Shown here one piece after another: positions 17,356 through 25,349 of a stretch of DNA of 64,000 nucleotides. Position numbers and translations under genes: made by a program. Numbering within the stretch: the first letter of the stretch is position 1; each line of letters opens with the position of its first letter. The notes beneath the pieces were generated by a model, which did not search any database, was not told where the DNA came from, and worked only from the letters and a program-made list of their open reading frames with translations. Source of the stretch: Actinomadura flavalba DSM 45200 (GTDB taxonomy: Bacteria; Actinomycetota; Actinomycetes; Streptosporangiales; Streptosporangiaceae); the NCBI RefSeq assembly GCF_000374305.1, contig NZ_KB894093.1, positions 806,001 to 870,000 on the forward strand, given 5' to 3'.

Positions 17356-17371
17356 TGTGATGCAGATCACA
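17356..17371. promoter_or_regulatory. Perfect CRP/FNR-family consensus site
   Basis: TGTGATGCAGATCACA matches TGTGA-N6-TCACA exactly. It lies 92 bp upstream of the candidate -35 of the NlpC/P60 promoter. Known actinobacterial CRP proteins bind this sequence and control rpf genes, a related class of wall hydrolase. Confidence 0.65.
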
Positions 17372-17462
17372 AACTGTCCTCGCGAACGCCGATAACCCCA
17401 GGCAGAACGGGGCAGGAAGCCACAGCGACCCGGCGCGACCCTCGTCCGCCCGTTCCCGCGAT

Positions 17463-17492
17463 TTGCCAGATATCCCAGCCTCTGGCTACGTT
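17463..17492 (+). promoter_or_regulatory. Candidate sigma-70-type promoter for the NlpC/P60 gene
   Basis: TTGCCA (17463-17468), 18-bp spacer, TACGTT (17487-17492) fit -35 and TANNNT -10 elements. The start of transcription would be near 17499, giving a leader of about 300 nt. Confidence 0.4.
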
Positions 17493-17498
17493 CCTGGC

Positions 17499-17802
17499 GA
17501 TCCATGCGGCACCCCCTGCCGCCCGGCGACGCAGCCGCGGCGGTGCCGCTGCGGGTCACAACAGAACAGCCCGACCGACGCGCGACCCGGCGTCAACGAC
17601 CTCACGACCGCCGGAGCCTCGCCGTCACGCCGCGTCCGTGCGGACCCGAAGCACGGAGCCGGTCCGGCCCGCGCGCACCCGCCGTCCCCAGCCATGGACG
17701 GCTCGCCGCGCGCAGGTCTCCCGCAACCCGACCTCTCCGGGCAGCTCGCTGCCCGGAACCGGGCTGCGCCGGTAGGCATCGCCCGCGATAACAGGAGTCG
17801 TC
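17499..17802 (+). ncRNA. Long structured 5' leader, candidate c-di-AMP (ydaO-type) riboswitch
   Basis: About 300 nt of GC-rich non-coding leader with several perfect hairpins, including TCCGGGCAG-CTCG-CTGCCCGGA near 17737-17758 and GTCCG-TG-CGGAC near 17635. It ends with CCGGTAGGCATCGCCC and an AGGAG RBS. In actinobacteria, secreted NlpC/P60 and Rpf hydrolase genes are commonly preceded by ydaO-type c-di-AMP riboswitches. I cannot fold it or align it to a covariance model, so the identity is inferred from gene context and architecture. Confidence 0.4.
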
Positions 17803-18357
17803 CTGCATACCCCCGGTTTCCCCTCGATCGCCCGTGCCCGTAAGCCGTTCCTGCGCGTCGCCACCGTGACCACGGCCGCCGCGCTCGGCGCCGGAGTCCT
17901 GGTCGCGCCCCCGGCGCAGGCCGCCGCCCCGCAGGCGCCCACCGCCGTCGCGGCCGCCGCGAAGGTCTCCAAGGCACGCAAGGCCAAGCAGAAGCAGCGC
18001 GCCAACAAGGCCGTGAAGTACGCCTACGCGCAGATCGGCGACCCGTACCGCTACGGCGGCACCGGCCCCGGCCGCTGGGACTGCTCCGGCCTGGCGGGCG
18101 GGTCCTGGCGCAAGGCGGGCGTCAAGCTGCCGCGCACGACCCAGCAGATCTACCGCTCGGTCAAGCACAAGGTGTCCTGGAAGGGCGCCGTCAAGGGCGA
18201 CCTGCTCTTCTTCTACGGCGGCAAGTCGCACATGGGCGTCTACGTCGGCAAGGGCTACATGATCCACGCGCCCAGCTCCGGCAAGCGCGTGAAGAAGGTC
18301 AAGCTGAACAGCTACTACAAGCGCAACTTCAGCGGCGCCGTCCGCCCCGGTTACTGA
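17803..18357 (+). CDS. Secreted NlpC/P60 peptidoglycan hydrolase
   Basis: 184 aa from a CTG start. The frame is open back to a TAG at 17773 with no ATG, GTG or TTG before GTG 17866. CTG 17803 has AGGAG 5 nt upstream and supplies the basic n-region RARKPFLR that a Sec signal needs, so I prefer it. Hydrophobic core TTAALGAGVLV-like, cleavage near AQA-AA. A basic linker precedes the NlpC/P60 domain: catalytic Cys94 in WDCSGL, His in SHMGVYVG (about 144), third polar residue His in MIHAPSSG (about 158). It would cleave D-gamma-glutamyl-diaminopimelate bonds in the wall. Long leader and CRP site suggest tight control. Confidence 0.88.
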   Translation: MHTPGFPSIARARKPFLRVATVTTAAALGAGVLVAPPAQAAAPQAPTAVAAAAKVSKARKAKQKQRANKAVKYAYAQIGDPYRYGGTGPGRWDCSGLAGGSWRKAGVKLPRTTQQIYRSVKHKVSWKGAVKGDLLFFYGGKSHMGVYVGKGYMIHAPSSGKRVKKVKLNSYYKRNFSGAVRPGY

Positions 18358-18371
18358 CCGGACGGACGCCA

Positions 18372-18407
18372 CACGGGCCCGGCAGCCACACGGCGGCCGG
18401 GCCCGTG
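18372..18407. terminator. 12-bp perfect hairpin, bidirectional terminator
   Basis: Arms 18372-18383 (CACGGGCCCGGC) and 18396-18407 are perfect complements, between the convergent NlpC/P60 and Old Yellow Enzyme genes. Confidence 0.65.
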
Positions 18408-18421
18408 GCCTGTCCGGGGCC

Positions 18422-19495
18422 CTAGAGCACCGGGTAGTCGGTGTAGCCGCGGTGGTCGCCGCCGTAGAACGTGGCCGGGTCGGCCTCGTTGTAGGGGCCT
18501 CCGGCGCGCAGCCGCGCGGGCAGGTCCGGGTTGGCGAGCCAGAGCGTCCCGAACGACACCGCGTCGGCGACGCCGTCGCGCAGCGCCTGCGCGCCCTCGT
18601 CGGGACGCGCGGCTCGCGTCGGCTCCTCCGGGTGCGGGTTGAGGACGAACGCGCCCGGCCACGCCGCGCGCAGCGTACGGATCAGCTCGCGGTTCCCCGA
18701 CTCCACCACGTGCAGGTACGCCAGGCCGTACGGGGCGATCTCCCGGACGAGCGTCGTGTACTGCCCGGCCGTATCGCTCTCGGTGATGCCGTTGGCGGTC
18801 ACCCCGGGAGAGATCTTCAGGCCGACGCGCTCGGCGCCGACCGCCCCGGCGACCGCCTCGACGAGTTCGCGCACGAACCGGACGCGGTGGCCCGCCGAAC
18901 CCCCGTAGGCGTCGGTGCGGACGTTGCTGCCGTCCGCCAGGAACTGGTGGATGAGGTACCCGTTCGCGCCGTGCAGCTCGACGCCGTCGAACCCGGCCTC
19001 GATCGCGTTGCGGGCGGCCTGGACGAAATCGGCGATGGTGGTCGCGATGTCCTCGACGGTCATCTCGTCCGGGACGGGATGCTCCAGCGGCCCGTCCGGG
19101 GTGAACAGCGACTGGCCGGACGCGAGCGGCGACGGCCCCAGCGGGTTCGTGCCGTCCGGACGGAGCGACGGATGCCCGACGCGTCCGCTGTGCATGAGCT
19201 GGCCGACGATGCGGCCGCCGGCGTCGTGCACCGCGTCCGTCACGCGCCGCCACGCCGCCACCTGCGCGGGATCGTGCAGTCCGGGCGTCCACAGGTAGCC
19301 CTGCCCGCGCGGGCTCGGCTGGATCGCCTCGGTGACGATCAGTCCGGCCGACGCGCGCTGCACGTAGTACTCGACGGTCAGGTCCGTGACCCGGCCGCCC
19401 TCCGGGGCGCGGCTGCGCGTCATCGGGGCCATCACCAGGCGGTTCGGAAGGTCGAGCTTGCCCGCGGTCACCGGGGAGAAGAAATCGGTCGTCAT
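18422..19495 (-). CDS. Old Yellow Enzyme family ene-reductase (NADH:flavin oxidoreductase)
   Basis: 357 aa TIM-barrel flavoenzyme. MAPMTRSRA at the N-terminus, the substrate-binding HxxN pair in GVELHGANGYLIHQFL (about residue 182) and NVRTDAYGGS are typical of OYE/xenobiotic reductase members such as NemA. It would reduce activated C=C bonds of enals, enones or nitro-compounds using FMN and NAD(P)H. It is transcribed divergently from a large LAL-type regulator with 75 bp between, so that regulator may control it. Natural substrate unknown. Confidence 0.92.
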   Translation of the reverse strand: MTTDFFSPVTAGKLDLPNRLVMAPMTRSRAPEGGRVTDLTVEYYVQRASAGLIVTEAIQPSPRGQGYLWTPGLHDPAQVAAWRRVTDAVHDAGGRIVGQLMHSGRVGHPSLRPDGTNPLGPSPLASGQSLFTPDGPLEHPVPDEMTVEDIATTIADFVQAARNAIEAGFDGVELHGANGYLIHQFLADGSNVRTDAYGGSAGHRVRFVRELVEAVAGAVGAERVGLKISPGVTANGITESDTAGQYTTLVREIAPYGLAYLHVVESGNRELIRTLRAAWPGAFVLNPHPEEPTRAARPDEGAQALRDGVADAVSFGTLWLANPDLPARLRAGGPYNEADPATFYGGDHRGYTDYPVL

Positions 19496-19570
19496 ACCGG
19501 CAACGCTAGGAAGCCGACCGCACCCGGCGAATCCGTAAGGCTTCGGGAATCGTGCCCGTAGATTGAAGCC

Positions 19571-22153
19571 ATGCTCTACGGGCGGGACGAAGAACTGCGC
19601 CGCATCGCCACGCTCGTCGGCGACGCCTGCGACCACCGCCGCAGCGGCGCGCTCGTGCTGCGCGGCGAGGCCGGCATCGGCAAGTCCGCGCTGCTGGACG
19701 CCGCGCCGCGCCCCGGCATGCGGGTGCTGCGCGCCGTCGGCGTCGAGGCCGAGGCGCGGATCACGTTCGCCGGACTGCACCAGCTCCTGTGGCCCGTCCG
19801 CGAACGCGTCGCCGGGCTGCCCCCCGCGCAGGCCGCCGCGCTGCGGGGCGCGCTCGGCCTCACCCCCGGCGACGCCCCCGAGCGGTTCGCCGTCGGCCTC
19901 GCCCTGCTGACCCTGCTCGCCGAACTGGCCGCCGACGAGCCCCTGCTGTGCCTCGTGGACGACGCGCACTGGCTCGACCCGGCCACCGCCGAGACGCTGC
20001 TGTTCGCCGCCCGGCGGCTGGACGCCGAGGGCGTCGTCCTGCTCGTCGCCGCCCGCGACGACGGGTTCGTCCGCACCGGCCTGCCCGAGGCGGCCGTCCG
20101 GCGGCTGGACGACGCCGACGCCGACCGGCTCCTGGCCGGACGCGGCCTCCCGCACGCCCGCCGCCCGCACGTGCTGCGCGCCGCGGCGGGCAACCCGCTC
20201 GCGCTCGTCGAGTTCGGCGCCGCCGGGCGGGCGCTGCCCGAGCGGCCGGTGCCGCTGACCGTCCCCGACCGCGTCCTGGCGGGCTACGGCGACCGCATCG
20301 AGGAGCTGCCCGAACGCACCCGGTGGATGCTGCTGCTGGCCGCCGCCGAGGGACGCGGGCACACGCCGACTCTGCTCGCCGCCGCCACCGCGCTCGGCGT
20401 GGGCCTGGCCGACCTCGGCCCCGCCGAACGCGCCGGGCTCGTGACCGTCGCGGGCACCACGCTGACGTTCCGGCACCCGCTGATCCGCGCCGCCGCGTAC
20501 CAGCACGCGTCCGCCGCCGACCGCGTCACCGCCCACCACGCCCTGTACACCACCGCCGACGACGCCAGTTGCCAGTTGCGGCACCATGCCGCGGCCACCC
20601 TCGAACCGGACGAACCGGTCGCCGCGCGGCTCACCGCCGCCGCCGACTCCGCCCAGGCGCGCGGCGGGCACGGCACCGCCGGAGCCCTGCTCCGCCAGGC
20701 CGCCGAGCTGACCCCCGACGCCGCCGTCCGGGCCCGCCGCCTCACCCGCGCCGCCGCGCTGCGCGCGTCGGTCGGCGACCCCGACGAGGCCGCCGACCTC
20801 ATCGCCCGCGCCGAGCACCTGACCCGCGACCCCGCCGACCTGGCCCGGCTCGCCGCGATCCGCGCCCGCCTCGAACACGAGCGCGGCGACACGGCCGCCG
20901 CCGCGCGCCGCCTCGTCGCCCACGCCGCCCACGCCGCCGACGCCGACCGGCCCCGGCTGCTGCGCGACGCCGCCCTCTACGGGTGGACGGCGGGCGAACC
21001 CGACGTCGTCGCGGCGGCGGCGCGCGGCGGCGACGACCCGCTCGTCCGGGGCGTCGCGCACCTCATCGCGGGCGAGTACGAGGACGCCGCCCCGCCGCTC
21101 GCCGTCCTCGCCGCCGCCGGACGCGACGCCGCGCCCACGTCCGACGGGCGCTACCAGGCCGTGCACGCCGCCCTCATGATCGGCGCGGACGAGGCCGCCC
21201 TCGACCTCACCGCCGACGAAGTGGCCCAGCACCGGGCGCGCGGCCTCATCGGCGCCCTGCCCGGCGCGCTGCGCGCCCACGCGCGGGCGCTGCTCGCCGT
21301 CGGCCGGCACGCCGACGTCATCGAGGCCGCGCAGGAGTCCGCCACGCTCGCCCGCGACACCGGCCTGCCCCGGCGGGACCGGCGGCTCGCCGGAACGCTC
21401 GGCCGCGTCGCCGCCATCGAAGGCGACGCCGACCGCCTGGCGGCCCTGGACGACGTGCCTCCCGGCCCGCGCGCCCTGCTGGCGCTCGGCCTCGGGCGGC
21501 CCGACGAGACGCTGCGGCTGCTCGCCGACCTCGTCGCCGGGCCCCGGCGGCACTCGCCCGGCGCCGTCCTCGCCCTCGCGGACCTCGTCGAGGCCGCCGT
21601 CCGGCTGGGCCGTCCCGTCGAGGCGCGCCCCGCCGCCGCCCGCCTCCACCGCTGGGCGACGGCGACCGGCCAGCCGTGGGCGCAGGCCGTCGCGGCGCGC
21701 TGCGCGGCGTCGCTGACCGACGAGGAGGAACCGTTCGTGCGCGCGCTCGCCCTGCACGAGCGGGCGTCCCGGCCGTTCGAGCACGCCCGGACCGCCCTGC
21801 TCTACGGCGAATGGCTGCGCCGCCACCGCCGTCGCGCCGACTCCCGCACGCCCCTGCGCACGGCGCTGACCCTGTTCGAGGGCCTGCACGCCGTGCCCTG
21901 GGCGGACCGCGCGCGGGACGAACTGCGCGCGACGGGCGAACCGGGTGCCGTCGCCGGGCCGGACACCGACCTGCTCGACCGGCTCACGCCGCAGGAACGC
22001 CAGGTCGTCCGGCTCGCGGCGGCGGGCGCGAGCAGCCGCGAGATCGCCGCCCAGCTCTTCCTCAGCCCCCGCACCGTCGAATACCACCTGTACAAGGCGT
22101 ATCCCAAGCTCGGCATCTCGTCCCGCCGCGAACTCGCGGCCCTGGCGTCCTGA
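19571..22153 (+). CDS. LAL-type LuxR family transcriptional regulator
   Basis: 860 aa. N-terminal AAA/NACHT-like ATPase with Walker A GEAGIGKS (residues 32-39) and Walker B CLVDDAHW (about 130). The middle is a helical TPR-like region with Ala/Arg-rich repeats. The C-terminal LuxR HTH (about 800-855) contains LTPQERQVVRLAAAG and SPRTVEYHL. LAL proteins are large activators of catabolic or secondary-metabolite genes that bind a ligand in the middle region. Divergent to the ene-reductase gene. TAGATT 7 nt before the ATG suggests a -10 very close to the start, so the mRNA may be nearly leaderless. Confidence 0.9.
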   Translation: MLYGRDEELRRIATLVGDACDHRRSGALVLRGEAGIGKSALLDAAPRPGMRVLRAVGVEAEARITFAGLHQLLWPVRERVAGLPPAQAAALRGALGLTPGDAPERFAVGLALLTLLAELAADEPLLCLVDDAHWLDPATAETLLFAARRLDAEGVVLLVAARDDGFVRTGLPEAAVRRLDDADADRLLAGRGLPHARRPHVLRAAAGNPLALVEFGAAGRALPERPVPLTVPDRVLAGYGDRIEELPERTRWMLLLAAAEGRGHTPTLLAAATALGVGLADLGPAERAGLVTVAGTTLTFRHPLIRAAAYQHASAADRVTAHHALYTTADDASCQLRHHAAATLEPDEPVAARLTAAADSAQARGGHGTAGALLRQAAELTPDAAVRARRLTRAAALRASVGDPDEAADLIARAEHLTRDPADLARLAAIRARLEHERGDTAAAARRLVAHAAHAADADRPRLLRDAALYGWTAGEPDVVAAAARGGDDPLVRGVAHLIAGEYEDAAPPLAVLAAAGRDAAPTSDGRYQAVHAALMIGADEAALDLTADEVAQHRARGLIGALPGALRAHARALLAVGRHADVIEAAQESATLARDTGLPRRDRRLAGTLGRVAAIEGDADRLAALDDVPPGPRALLALGLGRPDETLRLLADLVAGPRRHSPGAVLALADLVEAAVRLGRPVEARPAAARLHRWATATGQPWAQAVAARCAASLTDEEEPFVRALALHERASRPFEHARTALLYGEWLRRHRRRADSRTPLRTALTLFEGLHAVPWADRARDELRATGEPGAVAGPDTDLLDRLTPQERQVVRLAAAGASSREIAAQLFLSPRTVEYHLYKAYPKLGISSRRELAALAS

Positions 22154-22858
22154 CTAGCCGACCGGCAGGTGCTTGTTCAGGAAGGCTTCGGTGAGGGCCC
22201 AGGCACGGGCGGCGGGTTCGGGCTGGTGGAACATCTCCGAGCGGTGGTTGTGGAAGGCGTGCCCGCCGTCCTCCTGCACGTGGATCTCGGCGCCGGGATG
22301 ACCGGCGACGGCGTTCTCGACCTCGCGGACCTGGTCGCGCGGGATGTAGGGGTCGTCGCCGCCGAAGTGGAACTGCAACGGGCCCCGCACGGACGCGATC
22401 CGCCCGATGTTCGCCCGCACCCCCGACCCGTAGAACGAGATGGCGGCGTCGAGCGGCTCGCGGGCGGCGAGCAGGAACGCGAGCGTCCCGCCGAAGCAGA
22501 ACCCGATCGTCCCGACACCGCCGGACACCTCGGGCAGCCCGCGCAGCACGTTCAGGGACGCGACGAGATCATCGAGCCCGGCGGCCGGGTCGAACCGTCC
22601 GGCGACCCGCATCCCCTCGGCCGTCCCCTCCTCGGTGTGCTCCCCGACCCACCCGGGCGCGACCCGCCAGAACAGCTCGGGCACCCCGACGACGTACCCG
22701 TCGCGGGCGAGCGCGTCCGCCACGTCCAGGACGTACTCCCCCACTCCGTAGATCTCGTGCACGAGCAGGATTCCGGGCCCCCGTGCCCCCTCCGGCACGC
22801 GCACATGCAACCCGAACCGCCCGTCCCCCACCACGACACCCTCAACACGACCGCTCAT
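22154..22858 (-). CDS. Dienelactone hydrolase family protein
   Basis: 234 aa alpha/beta hydrolase. Nucleophilic Cys in GFCFGG, acidic Asp in FGGDDPYIP and catalytic His in EDGGHAFHN complete the DLH triad. HEIYGV near residue 33 is the family's substrate-loop motif. It opens dienelactones in chlorocatechol-type degradation, but many homologues act on other esters. ATG 22858 gives the family N-terminus. It converges on the LAL regulator with abutting stop codons. No other aromatic-degradation genes are nearby. Confidence 0.88.
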   Translation of the reverse strand: MSGRVEGVVVGDGRFGLHVRVPEGARGPGILLVHEIYGVGEYVLDVADALARDGYVVGVPELFWRVAPGWVGEHTEEGTAEGMRVAGRFDPAAGLDDLVASLNVLRGLPEVSGGVGTIGFCFGGTLAFLLAAREPLDAAISFYGSGVRANIGRIASVRGPLQFHFGGDDPYIPRDQVREVENAVAGHPGAEIHVQEDGGHAFHNHRSEMFHQPEPAARAWALTEAFLNKHLPVG

Positions 22859-22983
22859 GCCCCCACTATGACCCACCCACCCCACCCCCGTCTTTACAAG
22901 ATGCGAGCACGCCGACCACCCCTCTAGACTCGGTATCGGCCCCCAGGGCCAGGGGACCCCGCCACCCGCGGACCCGTCCCCCA

Positions 22984-23056
22984 GGGTCGCTAGCTCAATT
23001 GGCAGAGCTCCGGACTTTTAATCCGTAGGTTGTGGGTTCGAGTCCCACGCGACCCA
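22984..23056 (+). tRNA. tRNA-Lys (anticodon UUU)
   Basis: A 73-nt cloverleaf: acceptor arms GGGTCGC (22984-22990) and GCGACCC (23049-23055) pair perfectly, D-arm GCTC...GAGC, anticodon loop CTTTTAA with anticodon TTT, and T-loop GTTCGAGTC. The discriminator is A and CCA is not encoded. Confidence 0.95.
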
Positions 23057-23330
23057 CCCACCCGACCAGCACAAACACAAATTTCGCCGGATACGCCTGA
23101 CGCCCGACGAGTTCCGTATGTGGCAGTGTTCGCTCGCGAGCGCGGATCGGGCCCGCCCACACGCTATTCCGAACTCCTCACCCGGCACACCGTGCCGACG
23201 ACCCAAACGGCGCTGCGACTCGCCAACTTGAAGAAGACCAGGTCACGGGTAGCGCGGGACATCGCCCCAACGTCCACAGGACCGTCCCGTCTCGACCACT
23301 GGGTCGTTCCACCTCTGGCTGGGTCCGGTT

Positions 23331-23720
23331 CTACGCCTTCGATACGTTCGATATGCTCCCTAGCGCCATAGAGAAGATCCGGATAAGTATTGCCCTAGTC
23401 TTCACATCACCATCAAGGCGCTCAAGCGATCTATAGCGGACTGGTTCGATGTCTATCGTGGTGATACACCCAGAACCCGCTTTGGCGACCGATGAGAACA
23501 GGACAAGGCATCGATAGCTACGCACGACGCCTCCCCTCTCTTCTCGCAACAGGGATTGAAGGATGACAGCCCCTTCTTTAACCTGCCCGCGAAGTGCCTC
23601 TTCGGAGGTCCATCGAGTGGCGAATCCACGCTGCTCGGCCTCCGCCTGGATAGCGATAAGCTCTTCAAACCCAACTGAAGCTATCCGAAAATCGGAATCG
23701 GTCGAATGCATGAAAGGCAC
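23331..23720 (-). CDS. Unrecognised small protein, possible immunity-type gene
   Basis: 129 aa with no signal peptide or membrane segment and no motif I recognise. Codon usage and GC are lower than the surrounding chromosome. GTG 23720 is preceded by GTGGAGATTAG, where TAG closes the upstream frame directly before this start; ATG 23711 is an alternative. It is the last of a row of small leftward genes containing toxin remnants, so an immunity role is possible from context only. Confidence 0.45.
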   Translation of the reverse strand: MPFMHSTDSDFRIASVGFEELIAIQAEAEQRGFATRWTSEEALRGQVKEGAVILQSLLREERGGVVRSYRCLVLFSSVAKAGSGCITTIDIEPVRYRSLERLDGDVKTRAILIRIFSMALGSISNVSKA

Positions 23721-23836
23721 CTAATCTCCACCCCTTTGGTACATGTCGATGCCGACGACAACACAGGCGTACGCCAGGCCGCTTCGAGGGCTCTCAGCTC
23801 CTGCGGCGACAGCTCGCCGTAAGGGTCCGCATTCAT
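23681..23836 (-). pseudogene. Short ORF with a probable frameshift
   Basis: From ATG 23836 (GAGGA upstream) the frame reads MNADPYGELSPQELRALEAA, then becomes unnatural and overlaps the next gene. Shifting frame near 23776 gives ACVVVGIDMYQRGGD with a TAG exactly abutting the start of the 23720 gene, a natural gene junction. I infer a one-base indel in a small gene of about 38 codons. It may instead be chance. Function unknown. Confidence 0.3.
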
Positions 23837-23852
23837 TCCTCGAATTCCGGTG

Positions 23853-24140
23853 TTAGAAGCCCTTCTCTCTCAGCCGCTCAGAGACCGGAGTCTGCCCGGG
23901 CGGGCGGAGCCAGAACTTCTCCATGTGTTCATCGAAGTGCGTCAGATAGGCAGTGACCAATCCCCCCACCTCGTAAACGTCGCCGTCGTCAACGTAGAGG
24001 GCATCGATTAGACCGACATGCGAGAGGTTCAGGTCCACGATCACTCCCCACCTAAATACGGCGAGAACTGTTCCCTCGACGAGAGTGCCAAGCAAGGCAC
24101 TCTCCTTCCTGGTGATTTTTGCCCCTTCGTCGGCGCTCAT
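23853..24140 (-). CDS. S1-domain-like small protein, putative immunity protein
   Basis: 95 aa. GTVLAVFRWGVIVDLNLSHV followed by GLIDALY and a late hydrophobic strand resembles a single S1/OB-fold domain. Small S1-like proteins of this size often lie directly after polymorphic toxin genes and are proposed immunity factors. ATG 24140 has GGGAGG 3 nt upstream, and its A is the last base of the TGA closing the toxin-tail frame (TGATG), which implies translational coupling. Foreign-looking composition. Binding partner unknown. Confidence 0.55.
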   Translation of the reverse strand: MSADEGAKITRKESALLGTLVEGTVLAVFRWGVIVDLNLSHVGLIDALYVDDGDVYEVGGLVTAYLTHFDEHMEKFWLRPPGQTPVSERLREKGF

Positions 24141-24430
24141 CAGCCTCCCGCCAGCGATCTTGGGTACTGGTTGAGCATATCGAAGACCATGTTGGGGATG
24201 GCGAAAACCCATTGCCAGGCCCTGGGAGGATACCGGTTACGCGCTTCGGTGCCGTCTTCCGAGTTCCGGCATCAGTCGCGATGACCGAATCGCCAATTTG
24301 GACGGATTCCATTTTTCGGCGCGATCCGTCCGCCATGAATACACGTACGTTCGGTATGAAGCTATTGCACCGACCGGAGACGCGTGCCGCGGGTTTCTTG
24401 ATGCCAGCATCGGCGTTGGCGGCAAGGGGG
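24140..24430 (-). pseudogene. Remnant of a polymorphic toxin: HINT-domain start fused out of frame to a toxin C-terminus
   Basis: About residues 24426-24234 read ANADAGIKKPA, then CNSFIPNVRVFMADGSRRKM and IGDSVIATD, the N-terminal part of a pre-toxin HINT (self-splicing-like) domain with its catalytic Cys. The frame then degenerates. In another frame 24229-24140 reads WQWVFAIPNMVFDMLNQYPR and ends at a TGA overlapping the next gene's ATG. I interpret this as an internal deletion plus frameshift in a secreted polymorphic toxin, leaving the head of HINT and the last ~25 residues. No start or N-terminal delivery domain remains. Confidence 0.55.
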
Positions 24431-24479
24431 TGGGCGAGTGGCGTCGTTGGAGGTGTGGTGTGGTGTCTCGGTCGTTCGG

Positions 24480-24959
24480 TCAGCCTTGCCAGACCGTCAG
24501 GTCGAAGTGGATGAGGCCCTGGTCGGGCCACTCGCCTAGCTCCCATTTGGTGATCTTGAGTAGTCCGACCAGGCCGTGCTCGGTGATGACGCACGCCAGG
24601 TGGCTTGACGTCGGCTTCTTGTATTTCAGAGATCTCGCGTTGGTCGTCCGTGTTCGGCAGGTCTCGAAGGTGCCGCGTGCCCGGGCGGGGAGCGGGGTGA
24701 TCCGGTGGGCTATCAGGTTCTTCTCGAAGTAGAGGTCGCCGTCCGCCGTGCGCTTGGTGGCCGGATCATCGTCCAGACGGAGGGTCATGCTCCTGGACAG
24801 TGCGATGTTCTCGTAGTGGCCGAGTCGGGTTCCGGCGGGGGGCGAGGATTCCGACGGTACCGGCGGGCTCGGTGCGGGCACGGGGGCCGCGCCGGGACCG
24901 CCGCCGCACGCGGGGACGAGGGCCAGTGGCGTGAGCAGGGCGAGAACGCGAAGGCGCAT
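24480..24959 (-). CDS. Putative lipoprotein, unknown function
   Basis: 159 aa. Lipoprotein signal: MRLRVLALLTPLALVPAC with lipobox LVPAC (Cys18), then a Gly/Pro/Ser-rich linker to about residue 50. The mature part is polar with no recognised fold. ATG 24959 is preceded by CGGAGAATC, better than the in-frame upstream starts. It should be anchored to the outer face of the membrane. It precedes the toxin remnant on the same strand but need not be related to it. Confidence 0.65.
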   Translation of the reverse strand: MRLRVLALLTPLALVPACGGGPGAAPVPAPSPPVPSESSPPAGTRLGHYENIALSRSMTLRLDDDPATKRTADGDLYFEKNLIAHRITPLPARARGTFETCRTRTTNARSLKYKKPTSSHLACVITEHGLVGLLKITKWELGEWPDQGLIHFDLTVWQG

Positions 24960-25349
24960 GATTCTCCGGGGAGGTGGGCACCCGGTCGCAGCCCCGACGG
25001 CACCGAGGTCGGCCGGAGCAATCGTCTTCCTACCACATCGGCTCATCTGGCTCACTCCCCGGCGGCGTCCCGGACAGGCCGTCTCCGCGCCGCTCTTGAG
25101 CGCGGTCCGCGGCGCGGACGCGGATTCGGTTGATTGATCGCCGTTCGGTGAGGGAAAATCCTTGATCTACGGGATCGGCTTAGATCGTTTTTGTCGCGAC
25201 TTCCGGTTGGTATTTCAACAGAGGACCCGCGGGGCCCATCGGTCATTTTAGTCCCTCGAAATCATCCGTGATCCATTCGTTTGTCGGCGCTGGGCACGGG
25301 TACGTCTAACCGCTCCGGAACGCCGATCCATAATTGCGAGTGCCGAGGC
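24960..25349. other. Intergenic region between divergent lipoprotein gene and TDO operon
   Basis: About 390 bp, relatively AT-rich. It must hold the promoter of the rightward five-gene operon. I see no unambiguous -35/-10 pair or palindrome. GGGAAAATCCTTGATC and GATCGTTTTTGTCGCGAC are the least GC-rich stretches. Confidence 0.5.

Larger units (their letters stand above)
16833..17462. other. Intergenic region between divergent GH1 and NlpC/P60 genes
   Basis: About 630 bp with no credible gene; open frames are short and RBS-less. It holds CRP-like sites at 16867-16882 and 17356-17371, and a weaker one at 17091-17106 (CGTGGTCCACATCACA). Confidence 0.6.

Noticed and set aside
23331-24140. Type II toxin-antitoxin pair
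   Set aside because: No RelE/VapC/MazF-like or antitoxin DNA-binding motif in either protein; the polymorphic toxin explanation fits better.
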